NCBI GenBank assembly: GCA_019654715.1
Contig: BPEH01000004.1
Span: 25,047-89,046 of the forward strand
DNA from: Fidelibacterota bacterium
GTDB lineage: Bacteria; Fidelibacterota; Marinisomatia; Marinisomatales; Marinisomataceae
DNA length: 64,000 bases
Reading direction: 5' to 3'
Below the pieces are notes generated by a model. That model did no database searches, was not told the DNA's origin, and was given only the letters and a program-made list of their open reading frames with translations. Both the position numbers and the translations under genes were made by a program. Below are positions 1 through 9,950 of this stretch, piece by piece (the stretch's first letter is position 1; each line of letters begins with the position of its first letter).

Positions 1-150
1 AAAGTAGTCACAGATGATGACTTATTTAGTACTCGTGGCATCCCAACCACATTTATTGTTAATCGCAATGGGGAAATTGTAATCAAAGATGTCGGATCTG
101 CAGTGTGGAACGATCAATCTGTTGTCGACTATCTTGATAAACTCTTATAA
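1..150 (+). CDS. Thioredoxin-like (TlpA/ResA-type) protein, C-terminal end only
   Basis: This is the last 49 codons of a gene entering from outside the window, ending at TAA 148-150. The fragment contains GIPTTFIVNRNGEIV, the cis-proline strand and following hairpin typical of the thioredoxin fold in TlpA/ResA-like exported thiol-disulfide proteins. The CxxC active site would lie upstream and cannot be seen, so redox activity is not shown. It ends 5 bases before the next gene on the same strand, so the two are probably co-transcribed. Confidence 0.75.
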   Translation, partial: KVVTDDDLFSTRGIPTTFIVNRNGEIVIKDVGSAVWNDQSVVDYLDKLL

Positions 151-155
151 TTGTC

Positions 156-1769
156 TTGAAAAAAAATATTACAATTAATTATAGTAATGGTTTTCCTTGT
201 TTGGGAAATGGAATTGATTTCACGGAAGAATGCTTTGGATTGCAATTTAATGCTGCATTAATTCAACAGACTTCCGAATTAATTTGGAAACCAAACTCAA
301 CCTTGCCAAATACCACAGCACAATCGCTTCCAGCTCCTTTTAATGTCTTAAGTGATCTTGGAAAAGCAATGACCGTGAATCTTAATGGAAATACTGGATT
401 GATTGGCAACAAACAACTATTAAATGAAGTAAAGCTACTTGATCATAGCTTGATGGATAATTTCATCACACACGTTACAAACCACATTGCAAATCCAACA
501 AAAGAATCAGCACAATTAATTGCTGATATTCGTTGTTGGACTTCTTGGATTGCCAATGGTATTAAAATCGAACCTATCTTTAATGGAGAATTACGAGGGT
601 GTTCTTTCATTCCTTGGCCACTGTCTGGATTACTACTACTATCTTCTAGAATTACCGGGCAACAGCCTGAGTTTGAATACGCAGCAGACTATGTATTGCG
701 TTCTGGAATCTTACCCGAAATTGATATGGAAACATTAAAAGATGAAAAAACCATTATCGACTATATCCGTGCTATTAAACCAGTTGTTTCTTTTCACGAT
801 CTTGATGGTAATGAACAAGGGTTTCGTATGACCCATCTTGCGATGGAGAATACTGCCAGTATGATGATTCAAAATGCATTGGGTGCAGTAAATGGAGATA
901 ACGTATCAGACAATTTAGAAAAGGTAGAACATGCCCTAATGCTATCAAATAAGATATTTAATTGTATGTGGAAAGTAAGTGATCCACTGCTATACAATAA
1001 AGAGGTGCGTATTTTTATTCAGGGATTATATGGCAACCAAGGCAGTATCTATGATAAGCAAGGATTATTCTTTGAGCAATGCGGAAACACCCATAGCGAA
1101 ACATACAATACAAAAGGGTGTTATATATCCAATTTGCATGGACAAACAGGTGCAAACAGCTCTTACCATCCATTAGGTGATGAAATCACTGGTATTGGAG
1201 ATCACACCAAGGCATATATGTGCGATGATGTGGATTGTGCCATTATTGAAAATATTCTTACAAAAGGATTTGTTACTGATGAAGAATTATCATGTTCTAT
1301 TGATTCTTTGACAAAATTGCTTAAATCATTCCGAGTTGGTTATCGTCCTCCTGCTCACCATGCAATGATTGTCAATATGAGAACAAAACTTCAAAATTCC
1401 TCTTATTTTCAAACGATTGAATCCAGTCCTGAATTAAGAAGGCAATTGGCAGAATGTGTTAGATGGCTTATCCAACATCGTATTGACCATTATAAAATGG
1501 TGGTGTCTTATATATTACGTTCCCCTGACCCATATAGACATCAAACAAAAGCAAAAGGAACGGGTGGTTCTCCTACCCCATCATTTTTACCAAAAATGTT
1601 TACCAACAGCATTGATAGGTTGAAAGATCTTATTGGTGATTCAGATGTAGATTGGGCAAACAAATTGCTTTCTATTACTGAAAATCATGAGGATTCGATG
1701 AATCGATTTAGAAAAATAGCATTGAAAGTAGAAGAAGAAGATTCTAGTAAAAATCGTTCTTTATCTTAA
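156..1769 (+). CDS. Indoleamine 2,3-dioxygenase family haem protein
   Basis: A 537-residue protein that I place in the indoleamine 2,3-dioxygenase (IDO) family from C-terminal landmarks. These are YRPPAHHAM (396-404; human IDO1 has YMPPAHRNF), a following ESSPELR block, the helix with H445 in DHYKMVVSYIL (human proximal haem ligand region YHLQIVTKYIL), and KAKGTGG at 465-471 (human EAKGTGG). The known reaction is haem-dependent opening of the tryptophan pyrrole ring to N-formylkynurenine. It is about 130 residues longer than animal IDO, mostly at the N-terminus and in the middle, so tryptophan may not be the substrate. No signal peptide is visible. The start is TTG at 156; no ATG lies near, and no clear ribosome-binding site is seen. 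No kynurenine-pathway partner is nearby. Confidence 0.72.
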   Translation: MKKNITINYSNGFPCLGNGIDFTEECFGLQFNAALIQQTSELIWKPNSTLPNTTAQSLPAPFNVLSDLGKAMTVNLNGNTGLIGNKQLLNEVKLLDHSLMDNFITHVTNHIANPTKESAQLIADIRCWTSWIANGIKIEPIFNGELRGCSFIPWPLSGLLLLSSRITGQQPEFEYAADYVLRSGILPEIDMETLKDEKTIIDYIRAIKPVVSFHDLDGNEQGFRMTHLAMENTASMMIQNALGAVNGDNVSDNLEKVEHALMLSNKIFNCMWKVSDPLLYNKEVRIFIQGLYGNQGSIYDKQGLFFEQCGNTHSETYNTKGCYISNLHGQTGANSSYHPLGDEITGIGDHTKAYMCDDVDCAIIENILTKGFVTDEELSCSIDSLTKLLKSFRVGYRPPAHHAMIVNMRTKLQNSSYFQTIESSPELRRQLAECVRWLIQHRIDHYKMVVSYILRSPDPYRHQTKAKGTGGSPTPSFLPKMFTNSIDRLKDLIGDSDVDWANKLLSITENHEDSMNRFRKIALKVEEEDSSKNRSLS

Positions 1770-1794
1770 TCGTTTAGAAAAACATTGCTAACAT

Positions 1795-3009
1795 CTAACT
1801 ACCATCATTATTAGCAGGTACAACACCTAGAATTTTGCACATCATTTCATATAAATGAATATTGTGAATCTCTGGACCAGAAAATCCAGATTTGAATGCA
1901 GGACCATGTGCAATAAAAATCCCGTTCATTGACTGATAGTCTGGATCGTAACCATGTGATCCAGCAATAGGAGTACGTCCTGGAGTCATTATACTCCAAT
2001 GTTCATCTGCAAGAAGAAGTATCGGTTCAATACGATTATTATTTTTGTAGTTAAATTTATCAGGAATATCCTCTTTTTTAAAAACTTGCGTATTGTCAAT
2101 ATTTTGCAAAGCCTGATAAACAGATTCCAACTTACCTTCATTTGGACGAATTTCCATGAATGGACCTCCTCCAACTGTTACAACGTCATCTAAATTAATA
2201 TAATCAGCAATATTAATAACTTTTGTATCAGGTGTTTCCGTCATTCCATGATCTGAAACAATCATAATATTTACCTCATTCAGAATATTTTGTGCTTCTA
2301 ATCCATCTATCAAATGCCCAATGGCTTTATCAACAACTCTAATAGCTTCAATTGTTTCATCTCCATCTGGTCCATATGAATGCCCTTTACTATCCACTAC
2401 ACTGAAATATGAGGCTAAAAATGATGGTCTAGCATTTCCAGTATGCAAGAGCCATGAAAGAATTTGATCCATACGATCAAGATTAGTCGGATCTTCGTTA
2501 TATACATAATATTTTGATGGACGGATACCCATGATTTCAGCATCAGACATCGGCCAAAACATAATCATAGCTCTTTTAGCTTGTTTTTCAATAGTAACCC
2601 AGATTGGTTCAGCATCAATCCATTTACCATCTTGAGCAGCTGTACTTCCTGCTCCTATATAAAAATATTCGTCAAAGTCTGCATCATAAAAATAATTTGA
2701 AATAATACCATGGTTAGATGGATAATTCCCTGTAACAATACTGATATGATTAGGAAAAATTTTTCTAGGATAACTTGTTTTTAATCCATCTGCTTTGGAA
2801 CCATTGGCAATAAGTCGATCAAAATTGGGAGTCTCCACCTTATCAAAATAGTCCCATCTAAAACCATCAATTGATATCAATATTAACGGGGTACTGGGTT
2901 TTGCCATAGTAAGATAAATCTGTTCCAGAACTTGACCCATGTATTGTCTCATTACTTGATTGCATGATGTAAGAAAGAATACTAGAAAGACTAGAAAATT
3001 ATTCTTCAT
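1795..3009 (-). CDS. Exported nucleotide pyrophosphatase/phosphodiesterase-like lipoprotein
   Basis: A 404-residue member of the alkaline phosphatase superfamily, NPP (ectonucleotide pyrophosphatase/phosphodiesterase) branch. The N-terminus is a lipoprotein signal with FFLTSC and acyl-Cys16. Metal-site residues are present: D48 in SIDGF, D and H in DSKGHSYGP, DH in VSDHGM, and the H of GSHGYD. The segment around residues 81-88 reads PRKIFPNH where the family has PTKTFPNH, so the usual nucleophilic Thr is Ile84. This is either a real loss or a single-base error (ACT to ATT). It overlaps the end of the upstream dipeptidyl peptidase by 11 bases, so the two exported hydrolases form an operon. NPP enzymes release nucleoside monophosphates from nucleotides outside the inner membrane. 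Confidence 0.82.
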   Translation of the reverse strand: MKNNFLVFLVFFLTSCNQVMRQYMGQVLEQIYLTMAKPSTPLILISIDGFRWDYFDKVETPNFDRLIANGSKADGLKTSYPRKIFPNHISIVTGNYPSNHGIISNYFYDADFDEYFYIGAGSTAAQDGKWIDAEPIWVTIEKQAKRAMIMFWPMSDAEIMGIRPSKYYVYNEDPTNLDRMDQILSWLLHTGNARPSFLASYFSVVDSKGHSYGPDGDETIEAIRVVDKAIGHLIDGLEAQNILNEVNIMIVSDHGMTETPDTKVINIADYINLDDVVTVGGGPFMEIRPNEGKLESVYQALQNIDNTQVFKKEDIPDKFNYKNNNRIEPILLLADEHWSIMTPGRTPIAGSHGYDPDYQSMNGIFIAHGPAFKSGFSGPEIHNIHLYEMMCKILGVVPANNDGS

Positions 3010-5367
3010 TAGATAAATGACTCATAAGAAAATTGATCATCTTTTTGTATAAATGTTCTCTATTCTTCCAACCATCTGCTTTATTTTCAGCAGTTAAGAA
3101 ATTATTATTACTCATTCCATGATTACCATTTGGATACAAGAAGAGCTCCATTTCCTTTCCATGTTCGGCATAAGCTTTTGCTAATTGAATGGAATGTTGG
3201 TGATGAACATTATCATCTGCAGTCCCATGAATCTGAAGTAAATGCCCTTTTGCATTTTCTACATGGGTTAATACTAAAGGCATTTTTATATCCTTCTGGG
3301 TTCTCTTCTACCAATCCCATATATCTTTCTGTCCATATTGTGTCATATAATAATGGATCCACTTTTGGAGCAATTGAAACACCTGCCTTAAAATAATCGC
3401 TTGCAAGAGTCATACACATGTTGGTTAAATAACCTCCACCGCTCCATCCCCAAACACCAATATTATCACCATCGACGTAAGGAAGGCTTTGAAGATATTT
3501 TGCAGCTTCTATGTGATCTTTTACAATATATTTTCCGTAATCACCATAGGCCATATCTTTAAAAGCTTTTCCTCTACCACCTGTCCCTCGATTATCAAAG
3601 GAAAAGATGATAAATCCTCTTTGAGAAAAATATTGGTGAAAAACGTGATTACCTGCACCCCATCTGTTGTTTACCATTTGGGATCCTGGACCACCATAAT
3701 TGTAAAGAATCACAGGGTATTGTTCCATGGAATCAAAATTATGTGGAAGAGTAATAATTGCATTCAAACGTTCTCCATCATCTGTAAAGAGATTCATTAA
3801 GCGTGGATAGGTAAATCCATACTCATCAAATTGGGTACGATCTGTCTCTGCAAGCATACGTTTTGATGTCCCAGAATTGCTTCTCAAAATGGTTTTGGAT
3901 GGAGTAGTAAAATTAGAATAAGAATCGATAAAAAAGTTTGTAGTTGGTGAAAATCTAGCTGAATGAGTCCCTTGTTCAGATGTTAAACGTTTTAATTTTG
4001 ATCCATTAAATCTAACCGAATAAATATGGTTCTCAACCTCTGATTCTCTTTTTCCTGAAAAATAAATAATCTCATTTTCAACATCGATCGCATTCATTCC
4101 ATTTACTTCCCATTTTCCTCTTGTAATTTGGTTAATAAATTGGCCATCAGGACGACTTCTATAGATATGTTTGAATCCATCACGTTCGGATATCCAAATA
4201 ATTTCATCATTATCAAGAATATCTATATTAAAAGTACCTGATGTTCCAAAAAAATCATAAGCATCTACCCAAGTATTATTTTTATCATTTAATACTAATG
4301 TTGTTTCATTATTATCGATATCATATCTAAAAAATTTCAAATCATTTTGTTTGCGATTCAGTGTGGTGATATAAAAATTATCTTTGTTTTTATGCCATAT
4401 AGCATTTGGAATATAATAGGTATCTTCAGGCAATGGAATCCAAGTAATGTGTGAAGCTTCAGGTGATAACTCTGGAACAACTTCTTCTACAATTTTCCCC
4501 CACTAATTCCAATACAACTTCTTCTGTTGCTGGCATCTCTTCTACAACTTCCTCTTGAACCAAAAGTTCTTCCACAAATTCTTCTTCGATAGGAGCTTCA
4601 ACAGTGTATGGTAATGCATTTAAATCAATAATACCAAGCTTCACTGTCGGATTTGTCTGACCAGCCTTTGGATAATAAATATACTTAACTACTGGATATT
4701 TTGATGCATAGTCAATTAGTGGGTATTTTTCCACTTGAGATTGATCTTCTTGCCAAAAAACAATATAATTGCCAGAAGGACTCCATCTATACGCATCATA
4801 GCTTCCAAATTCTTCTTCATATACCCATCCAAAGTGTCCATTAAGTGTTGTTTCGCTTCCATCGGTTGTCAATTGAACTTCTTCTAAATCTTCTAATGAA
4901 AATAAATAAAGATTATTGTCGTTTCTTACATAGGAAACATATTGATTGTCTGGAGAAATTTTTACATTTCTTAAACTATCAGGATTAGCAGAAACTGGAG
5001 TAATTGTATCATTAGCAATATTATAAACATGGTACGTACCATATGAAGAATGTCTCCATATACTAACATTATTTGTTTTGAGTAGTAACAATGTTTGATC
5101 TTTACTAAAACTATGACTAAAGCGATCTAATTGGTCTTTTTTGATACTAAAAACTGTGGTTGTATCACCTCTAGCTAAATCATATCTATGAAAATTTTTC
5201 CCAAGAGAATCGCTATCAGAAAAATAATAGGCATCTTGATTGTTAATCCATTGATAACTCCCAATTCTATCGTAGCGGAATGTCCCTCCCATTACATCTT
5301 TGAGTTCAATAGTCTTTTCCTGAGGGAAAATAATGGTGAAAAACAATAAAATTACAATTTTGCGCAT
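2999..5367 (-). CDS. Dipeptidyl peptidase IV (S9B), two frameshifts
   Basis: Read across two single-base shifts, this is a roughly 789-residue prolyl dipeptidyl peptidase with an N-terminal signal sequence, a DPP IV beta-propeller and an alpha/beta-hydrolase domain. The nucleophile sits in GWSGGGY, the acid in HGTADDN and the base in GNHGM. The first shift is at a C5 run (4497-4501). The second is at a GGG near 3264; repair gives the continuous AFSINHVENAKG. Between propeller strands (about 4440-4600) lies an acidic Glu/Val-rich insert of about 45 residues not usual in the family. It would remove X-Pro dipeptides from peptides in the periplasm or outside. It shares an operon with the NPP-like gene that follows. 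Confidence 0.88.
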
Positions 5368-5412
5368 TAATAGATAATAAAGAAATTTTTAAAGAATATC
5401 ACCTAAATAGTT

Positions 5413-5449
5413 TTGCATTCACGTATATGCTTCTATAAATTGCACACTT
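5413..5449 (+). promoter_or_regulatory. Candidate promoter for the PpiD-like gene, nearly leaderless
   Basis: In the 82-base divergent gap, TTGCAT (5413-5418) and TAAATT (5436-5441) are 17 bases apart, a plausible sigma-70 pair. The ATG at 5450 begins only 8 bases after the -10, so a transcript would have almost no leader, and no ribosome-binding site is visible. The string ATAAATTGCA recurs just before the ATG at 32767. This is inferred from sequence only. Confidence 0.35.
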
Positions 5450-7279
5450 ATGGGAATCATTACAGGTATGCGCAATCAGATGCAGGTAGTCATGTGGATT
5501 ATCCTTGTTCTATTTATTGTCAGCATGGCAATCGGTGGATTGGTAGGTGGCGCAAATATTGGTGATATATTTGGCCAAAATTCTTCTAATAATGTTGGTT
5601 CATTAAATGGGAAACCAATCTTGCATGAAGATTTTAATCGATTGGTATTTGATGAAATTGGTCGTCTTGAATCTCAGTCTGGTCAAACCATGTCTGATGA
5701 AGATAGAGAATATGTTAGAGCGGTTGTTTGGGAAAGATTGATTCAAGATCTCTTGATTCAGGAACAAATTGAGGAAAATGAAATTGTGATTGGAGATGAG
5801 GAAGTCTTGTACCAATTAACAAACAATCCCCCTCCTTTCTTACAAACTGCTTTTCAAAAAGATGGTCGGTTTGATCTAGAAACATATATGGAAGCAATTC
5901 TTAATCCACAGGGCGATGAATGGCTTCCTGTTGAAGAATATATGCGAAACATTTATCTGCCACATTATAAACTACAACAACTAATTATTCATAGTGCTTC
6001 AACAGCAGAAGAAGATATTCGCAATAGCTATATACAGAGATTTGTTAACTATAATATTGAAGTGCTCCATATAACAGATAAAGTGCTTGAGGAAGAAACT
6101 CCTCAACCATCCGAAAAAGAATTAATGGCAGCTTATAATGAAAATATTGATGATTATGAACAACCAGAAATGCGATATATGAAATATGTCAAATGGCCTA
6201 TTGTTTCTAATTACAATGATTCTTTACGTGTTCAATTAGAAGCAGGAGATCTAATACGACGCATTCATCAAGGAGAAAGTTTTGCAGATATAGCAAACGC
6301 GTACAGTGAAGATCCAGGCAATATCGTAAATCCGGACTCTCTTAATGGAGGAAGGCTTGGTTGGTTTAATAAAGGGCAAATGGTCAAAGAATTTGAAGAG
6401 GCAGCTTTTAATGGTAAAATAGATGAGGTAGTCGGTCCTATTCTAACACAATTTGGATATCATATTATTAAAATTAACAATAAGAGACCATTTGAAGATG
6501 GAGAAGAACAAGTAAATGCATCACATATCCTACTAACGGTTACACCAGGTAAAGATACAGAAAATGAATTACGAAATTTATCAAGCATTTTTTCTTTAGA
6601 AGCTAAAGAATATGGGTTTTTTGATTTAGCAGACTCTCTTAATATGGAAATAAATGATGCAAATGGGGTTCAAAGAGCATCTATATTTATAGAAGACATC
6701 GGGGTAGCAAGAAATGCAGTACAATTTGCTTTTAGTAGCGAAGAAGGTGAAGTATCCGAATATGTAGAAAATGATAGTTATTTCCTTGTATTCTATCTGG
6801 ATTCAATCTCACCATCAGAAGCAATGTCATTTGAAACTGTGAAAGAAAGTTTGATAGAAGAATCCATTGTTGATATAAAAAAGAAACAAATTGAAGAAAT
6901 TGCAAATAATCTTTTAATAGACAAGGAAAATGTCAATCTATCTGACTTAGCAGAAACCTACCCTAATTTTGAATATGTGGAAGAAGCAACAGGTACTTTG
7001 ATTGGCAGTTTCACATCTATTGGAAAAAGTAACTATGTTGCCGGTGCATTGCTTAATGCTAAAGAAGGTGACTTTTTAGGCCCATTACAAACTATACGAG
7101 GACAAGCTTTCATCAAAGTATTGAGCATAGATGCAATCAATGAAGAAGATTTTGATGAAAAAAAAGAATCGTTAAAATTTAGTTTAATTATCCAGAGACA
7201 GAATTTAATATGGAGTAATTGGTTACAAGCTCTTCGAGATGATTCTGATATTGAAGATAATCGATTTGATTTCTACTAA
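5450..7279 (+). CDS. PpiD/SurA-like periplasmic peptidyl-prolyl isomerase, membrane-anchored
   Basis: A 609-residue protein with one N-terminal membrane anchor (about residues 10-32), a SurA-N-like chaperone region, and a parvulin domain at about 225-345. The parvulin motifs include SFADIANAYSEDP, GGRLGWF and FGYHIIKI. A second, degenerate parvulin-like unit starts at ASHILL (about 362). The order anchor, chaperone, parvulin matches PpiD, which helps fold outer-membrane and secreted proteins at the inner-membrane surface. Length is close to E. coli PpiD (623). It is transcribed alone from the divergent promoter region, and its stop overlaps the stop of accA, which faces it, by 4 bases. Confidence 0.85.
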   Translation: MGIITGMRNQMQVVMWIILVLFIVSMAIGGLVGGANIGDIFGQNSSNNVGSLNGKPILHEDFNRLVFDEIGRLESQSGQTMSDEDREYVRAVVWERLIQDLLIQEQIEENEIVIGDEEVLYQLTNNPPPFLQTAFQKDGRFDLETYMEAILNPQGDEWLPVEEYMRNIYLPHYKLQQLIIHSASTAEEDIRNSYIQRFVNYNIEVLHITDKVLEEETPQPSEKELMAAYNENIDDYEQPEMRYMKYVKWPIVSNYNDSLRVQLEAGDLIRRIHQGESFADIANAYSEDPGNIVNPDSLNGGRLGWFNKGQMVKEFEEAAFNGKIDEVVGPILTQFGYHIIKINNKRPFEDGEEQVNASHILLTVTPGKDTENELRNLSSIFSLEAKEYGFFDLADSLNMEINDANGVQRASIFIEDIGVARNAVQFAFSSEEGEVSEYVENDSYFLVFYLDSISPSEAMSFETVKESLIEESIVDIKKKQIEEIANNLLIDKENVNLSDLAETYPNFEYVEEATGTLIGSFTSIGKSNYVAGALLNAKEGDFLGPLQTIRGQAFIKVLSIDAINEEDFDEKKESLKFSLIIQRQNLIWSNWLQALRDDSDIEDNRFDFY

Positions 7280-8221
7280 GCTTCTCTAAAAACACCAAGC
7301 TTATCATATCTTTCTATCCTAGAAGATAGATAATCTGTAATATTTTTTTCTTTTAACAAATTTATCTCATCTACTATAGTTTTCTTGAGAGTTTCAATCA
7401 TCTCATCACAATGTCTGTGTGCACAACCTGTTGGTTCATAAACAATCATATTACATATGTTATGTTCCATTAAATCTTTAGGAGTCAGTCTCAAAGCACT
7501 TGCAGCCTCTGGTGCTTTTGAAAAAGTCTTGCCATAAAATTGATGCACAACCTTCAGGACTAATAACAGAAAACCAAGTGTTTTCTAACATTAACATTTT
7601 ATCACATAATCCAATTCCTAAGGCACCACCACTTGCTCCTTCTCCAATAACAATTGATAATATCGGGGTCTCGATTGATGCCATTTCAATAAGATTATTT
7701 GCAATAGCATATCCTTGTCCTCTTTCTTCTGCTGCAACTCCAGGATCAGCACCAGGAGTATCAATTAAGGTAATAACTGGTAAATCAAATTTTTCTGCCA
7801 TTTTCATAATACGTAATGCTTTTCTATAACCTTCAGGCTTCATCATGCCAAAATTTCTATACAAATTTTCTTTTGTATTCCTGCCTTTCTGTTGACCTAT
7901 AATAACAACACGATGAGTATCTATAGTTCCAATGCCAGCGACAACAGCTTTGTCATCAGAAAATGCTTTATCTCCATGCAGTTCAATAAAATCATCACAC
8001 CAAGCTGATATATAATCAAGGGTATACGGACGATTAGGATGCCTAGCTAATTGAACTGTCTGCCATGGATTTAGATTAGAAAAAATTTCTTTTTCTTTTT
8101 CTATCCTCATATTTTTTAGTTGATCCAATTTTTCTGATTCAGAATCAATGGAAACTAAATTTTGAATTTCATCATCAAAATCCTTCAGAGGTTTTTCAAA
8201 ATCTAAATAATGTTTTTTCAT
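7276..8221 (-). CDS. accA: Acetyl-CoA carboxylase carboxyltransferase subunit alpha, one frameshift
   Basis: AccA supplies one half of the carboxyltransferase that moves CO2 from biotin to acetyl-CoA, the first step of fatty acid synthesis. Recognisable blocks are [59 protein letters not shown] and [10 protein letters not shown]. The frame shifts near 7515-7525 beside a GAAAAAG run; repair gives [11 protein letters not shown] and a 315-residue protein, the usual length (E. coli 319). The stop overlaps that of the convergent PpiD-like gene. The ATG directly follows the stop of the upstream glycosyltransferase. No accD is present in the window. Confidence 0.93.
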
Positions 8222-8932
8222 TTATCTTTTTAACCTAAACAATCTCCAAAAACCAAACAACCATACTTTTAAAATTGCTTCTATTACAACAGATCTATCC
8301 ATCTTGGATTCTCCAACAGTACGATCTGTGAAAGTTATTGGATGTTCTATAATTTTACAATTTTTTTGAGATGCACGAAATGTTGTTTCAATCTGGAAAC
8401 AATATCCTTGGGATGAACATTCATTAAAATTTATAAGGTGCAACGTATCGCTTTTCCAGGCCTTAAATCCAGCTGTCAAATCTTTAATAGGCACACCTGT
8501 AATCAATCTAGCATAAAGATTAGCAAAATAACTTATATATAGACGACGCACTGGCCAATTTATCACCCTTAATCCTCCATGATATCTGCTACCTATTATT
8601 AGATCATTTTCTGATAAAAGTGCAAACATATGAGGAACTTCTTTTGGATCATGTGATAAATCTGCATCCATTTGTAAAATCAAATCATAATTATGTTTTA
8701 ATGCCCAATTGAATCCAAACACATATGCAGAACCTAATCCATCTTTTGTTGGTCTTGTTTCAACATTAACAGATTCTTGGTAATGGCTTCTTACTAAATC
8801 TCCTGTTCCATCAGGAGAGCTATCATCTACAATTAATATATCCAGACTTATATCCAATGCCAAAAGCATGTCAATTGTCTTAATAATGTTTTTTGCTTCA
8901 TTATATGTAGGAAGTATAACTAGTCGTTTCAT
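8222..8932 (-). CDS. Family 2 glycosyltransferase, polyprenol-phosphate mannosyltransferase-like
   Basis: A 236-residue GT2 enzyme without C-terminal membrane segments. It has LPTYNEAKNI at the nucleotide-sugar site, VDDSSPDGT, MDADLSHDP (the metal-binding DxD region), and the LTAGFKAW and DRTVGESKM blocks shared with Dpm1-type dolichol/polyprenol-phosphate hexosyltransferases. It would transfer a sugar from a nucleotide donor to polyprenyl phosphate on the cytoplasmic face, giving a donor for envelope glycosylation. The actual sugar is not predictable. It overlaps the DUF4837 gene in a TAATG junction and abuts accA, so it is part of the same operon. Confidence 0.85.
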   Translation of the reverse strand: MKRLVILPTYNEAKNIIKTIDMLLALDISLDILIVDDSSPDGTGDLVRSHYQESVNVETRPTKDGLGSAYVFGFNWALKHNYDLILQMDADLSHDPKEVPHMFALLSENDLIIGSRYHGGLRVINWPVRRLYISYFANLYARLITGVPIKDLTAGFKAWKSDTLHLINFNECSSQGYCFQIETTFRASQKNCKIIEHPITFTDRTVGESKMDRSVVIEAILKVWLFGFWRLFRLKR

Positions 8933-9950
8933 TATTTAACCCTAAAAGTTCTAGCAATCAAATCCATTTGTCTGATATAGAATGCTTTTCTTCCTCCTGG
9001 GTTATATACCAAATAAGTAATATAAAACGTTCTGTCTGATTCGTCGTCATAGAAAAGATGACCCTGAAAAGGGCCTCCTTTAGCTCCTTCGATGGATTCC
9101 CACAATCCTGATATTTTATAAGCAGCATCTTCCATATAATCATCAACCCAATCAATTACCAAAAAATCGCTATTATACTGAATTGATTTAAAATATTCTT
9201 CAGGAAAATTATTTGCTAATTCGACTGCAGTTTCTTTTGAAAAATGGTTCCCTTCTCTCCAATAAACTGCTAACCATCTAAAAGGCATTTCTTGTCCAAT
9301 CCATACAAAATTGGAAGCAGCTTCATTTCTAATCATCTCCCACCCCCAAGGCAAATTGATGTTCCAACCATAGCTTTCTAATAACATCGACTCTTTGTCT
9401 TCTTGATGTTGCGCTTCTAAAAGATATTGGGATTGTTTTTTATCAAAATTTGCATTGAATTGTGATTTAATCCATTCACCATTTTCTAAAAAATATTCTT
9501 CGATAGAATCAGAATCAGAACCGCTTACAATCATAAATAATTGATTTTTAGCAAATTGGTCTTGAGATAAAATGACCGGATCTCCCTCAAGTGTTTCGTT
9601 AAATTTTTTAGTACCTAATAAATTTTTCACCAATTTGGTTGCAGGATTTAATTCAAAATCACCAATTGATGCAATTTTAAAGGGTTGGTTTGTGTCTTTA
9701 ATGCTTGATAATTGACAGGATCAGAGAATTTTACTTTGTAGAATGACTCTGGCTCAGGAGTTAATAGGGTATCATTAAATACAATCGATAACAAACTCTC
9801 TATTTGTTTTCGATCTTCTTTGGCAGCTAAGACAACTAAATCGTCGCTACCTCCTATCGAATCTCTCTTTACCTCACAGTTAACAACAAAAATAAGGCAA
9901 ATAAAGATAGATATTATCTTAATTGCTTTTTCTTCTATTAGAAATCTCAT
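8932..9950 (-). CDS. DUF4837 family lipoprotein, one frameshift
   Basis: The reconstructed protein is about 339 residues. It starts MRFLIEEKAIKI and has a hydrophobic signal ending in VNCEVK, a lipobox-like cysteine. The body carries the tryptophan-rich WGWEMIRNEA, FVWIGQE and LAVYWRE blocks I associate with DUF4837, a family of unknown function common in Bacteroidota. The frame breaks near 9710 at an AA where AAA is expected; repair gives ALKDTNQPFKIASIGDFELN and joins the two parts. It overlaps the previous gene's repaired end by 32 bases and the next gene by one base. No function is assigned. Confidence 0.7.
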
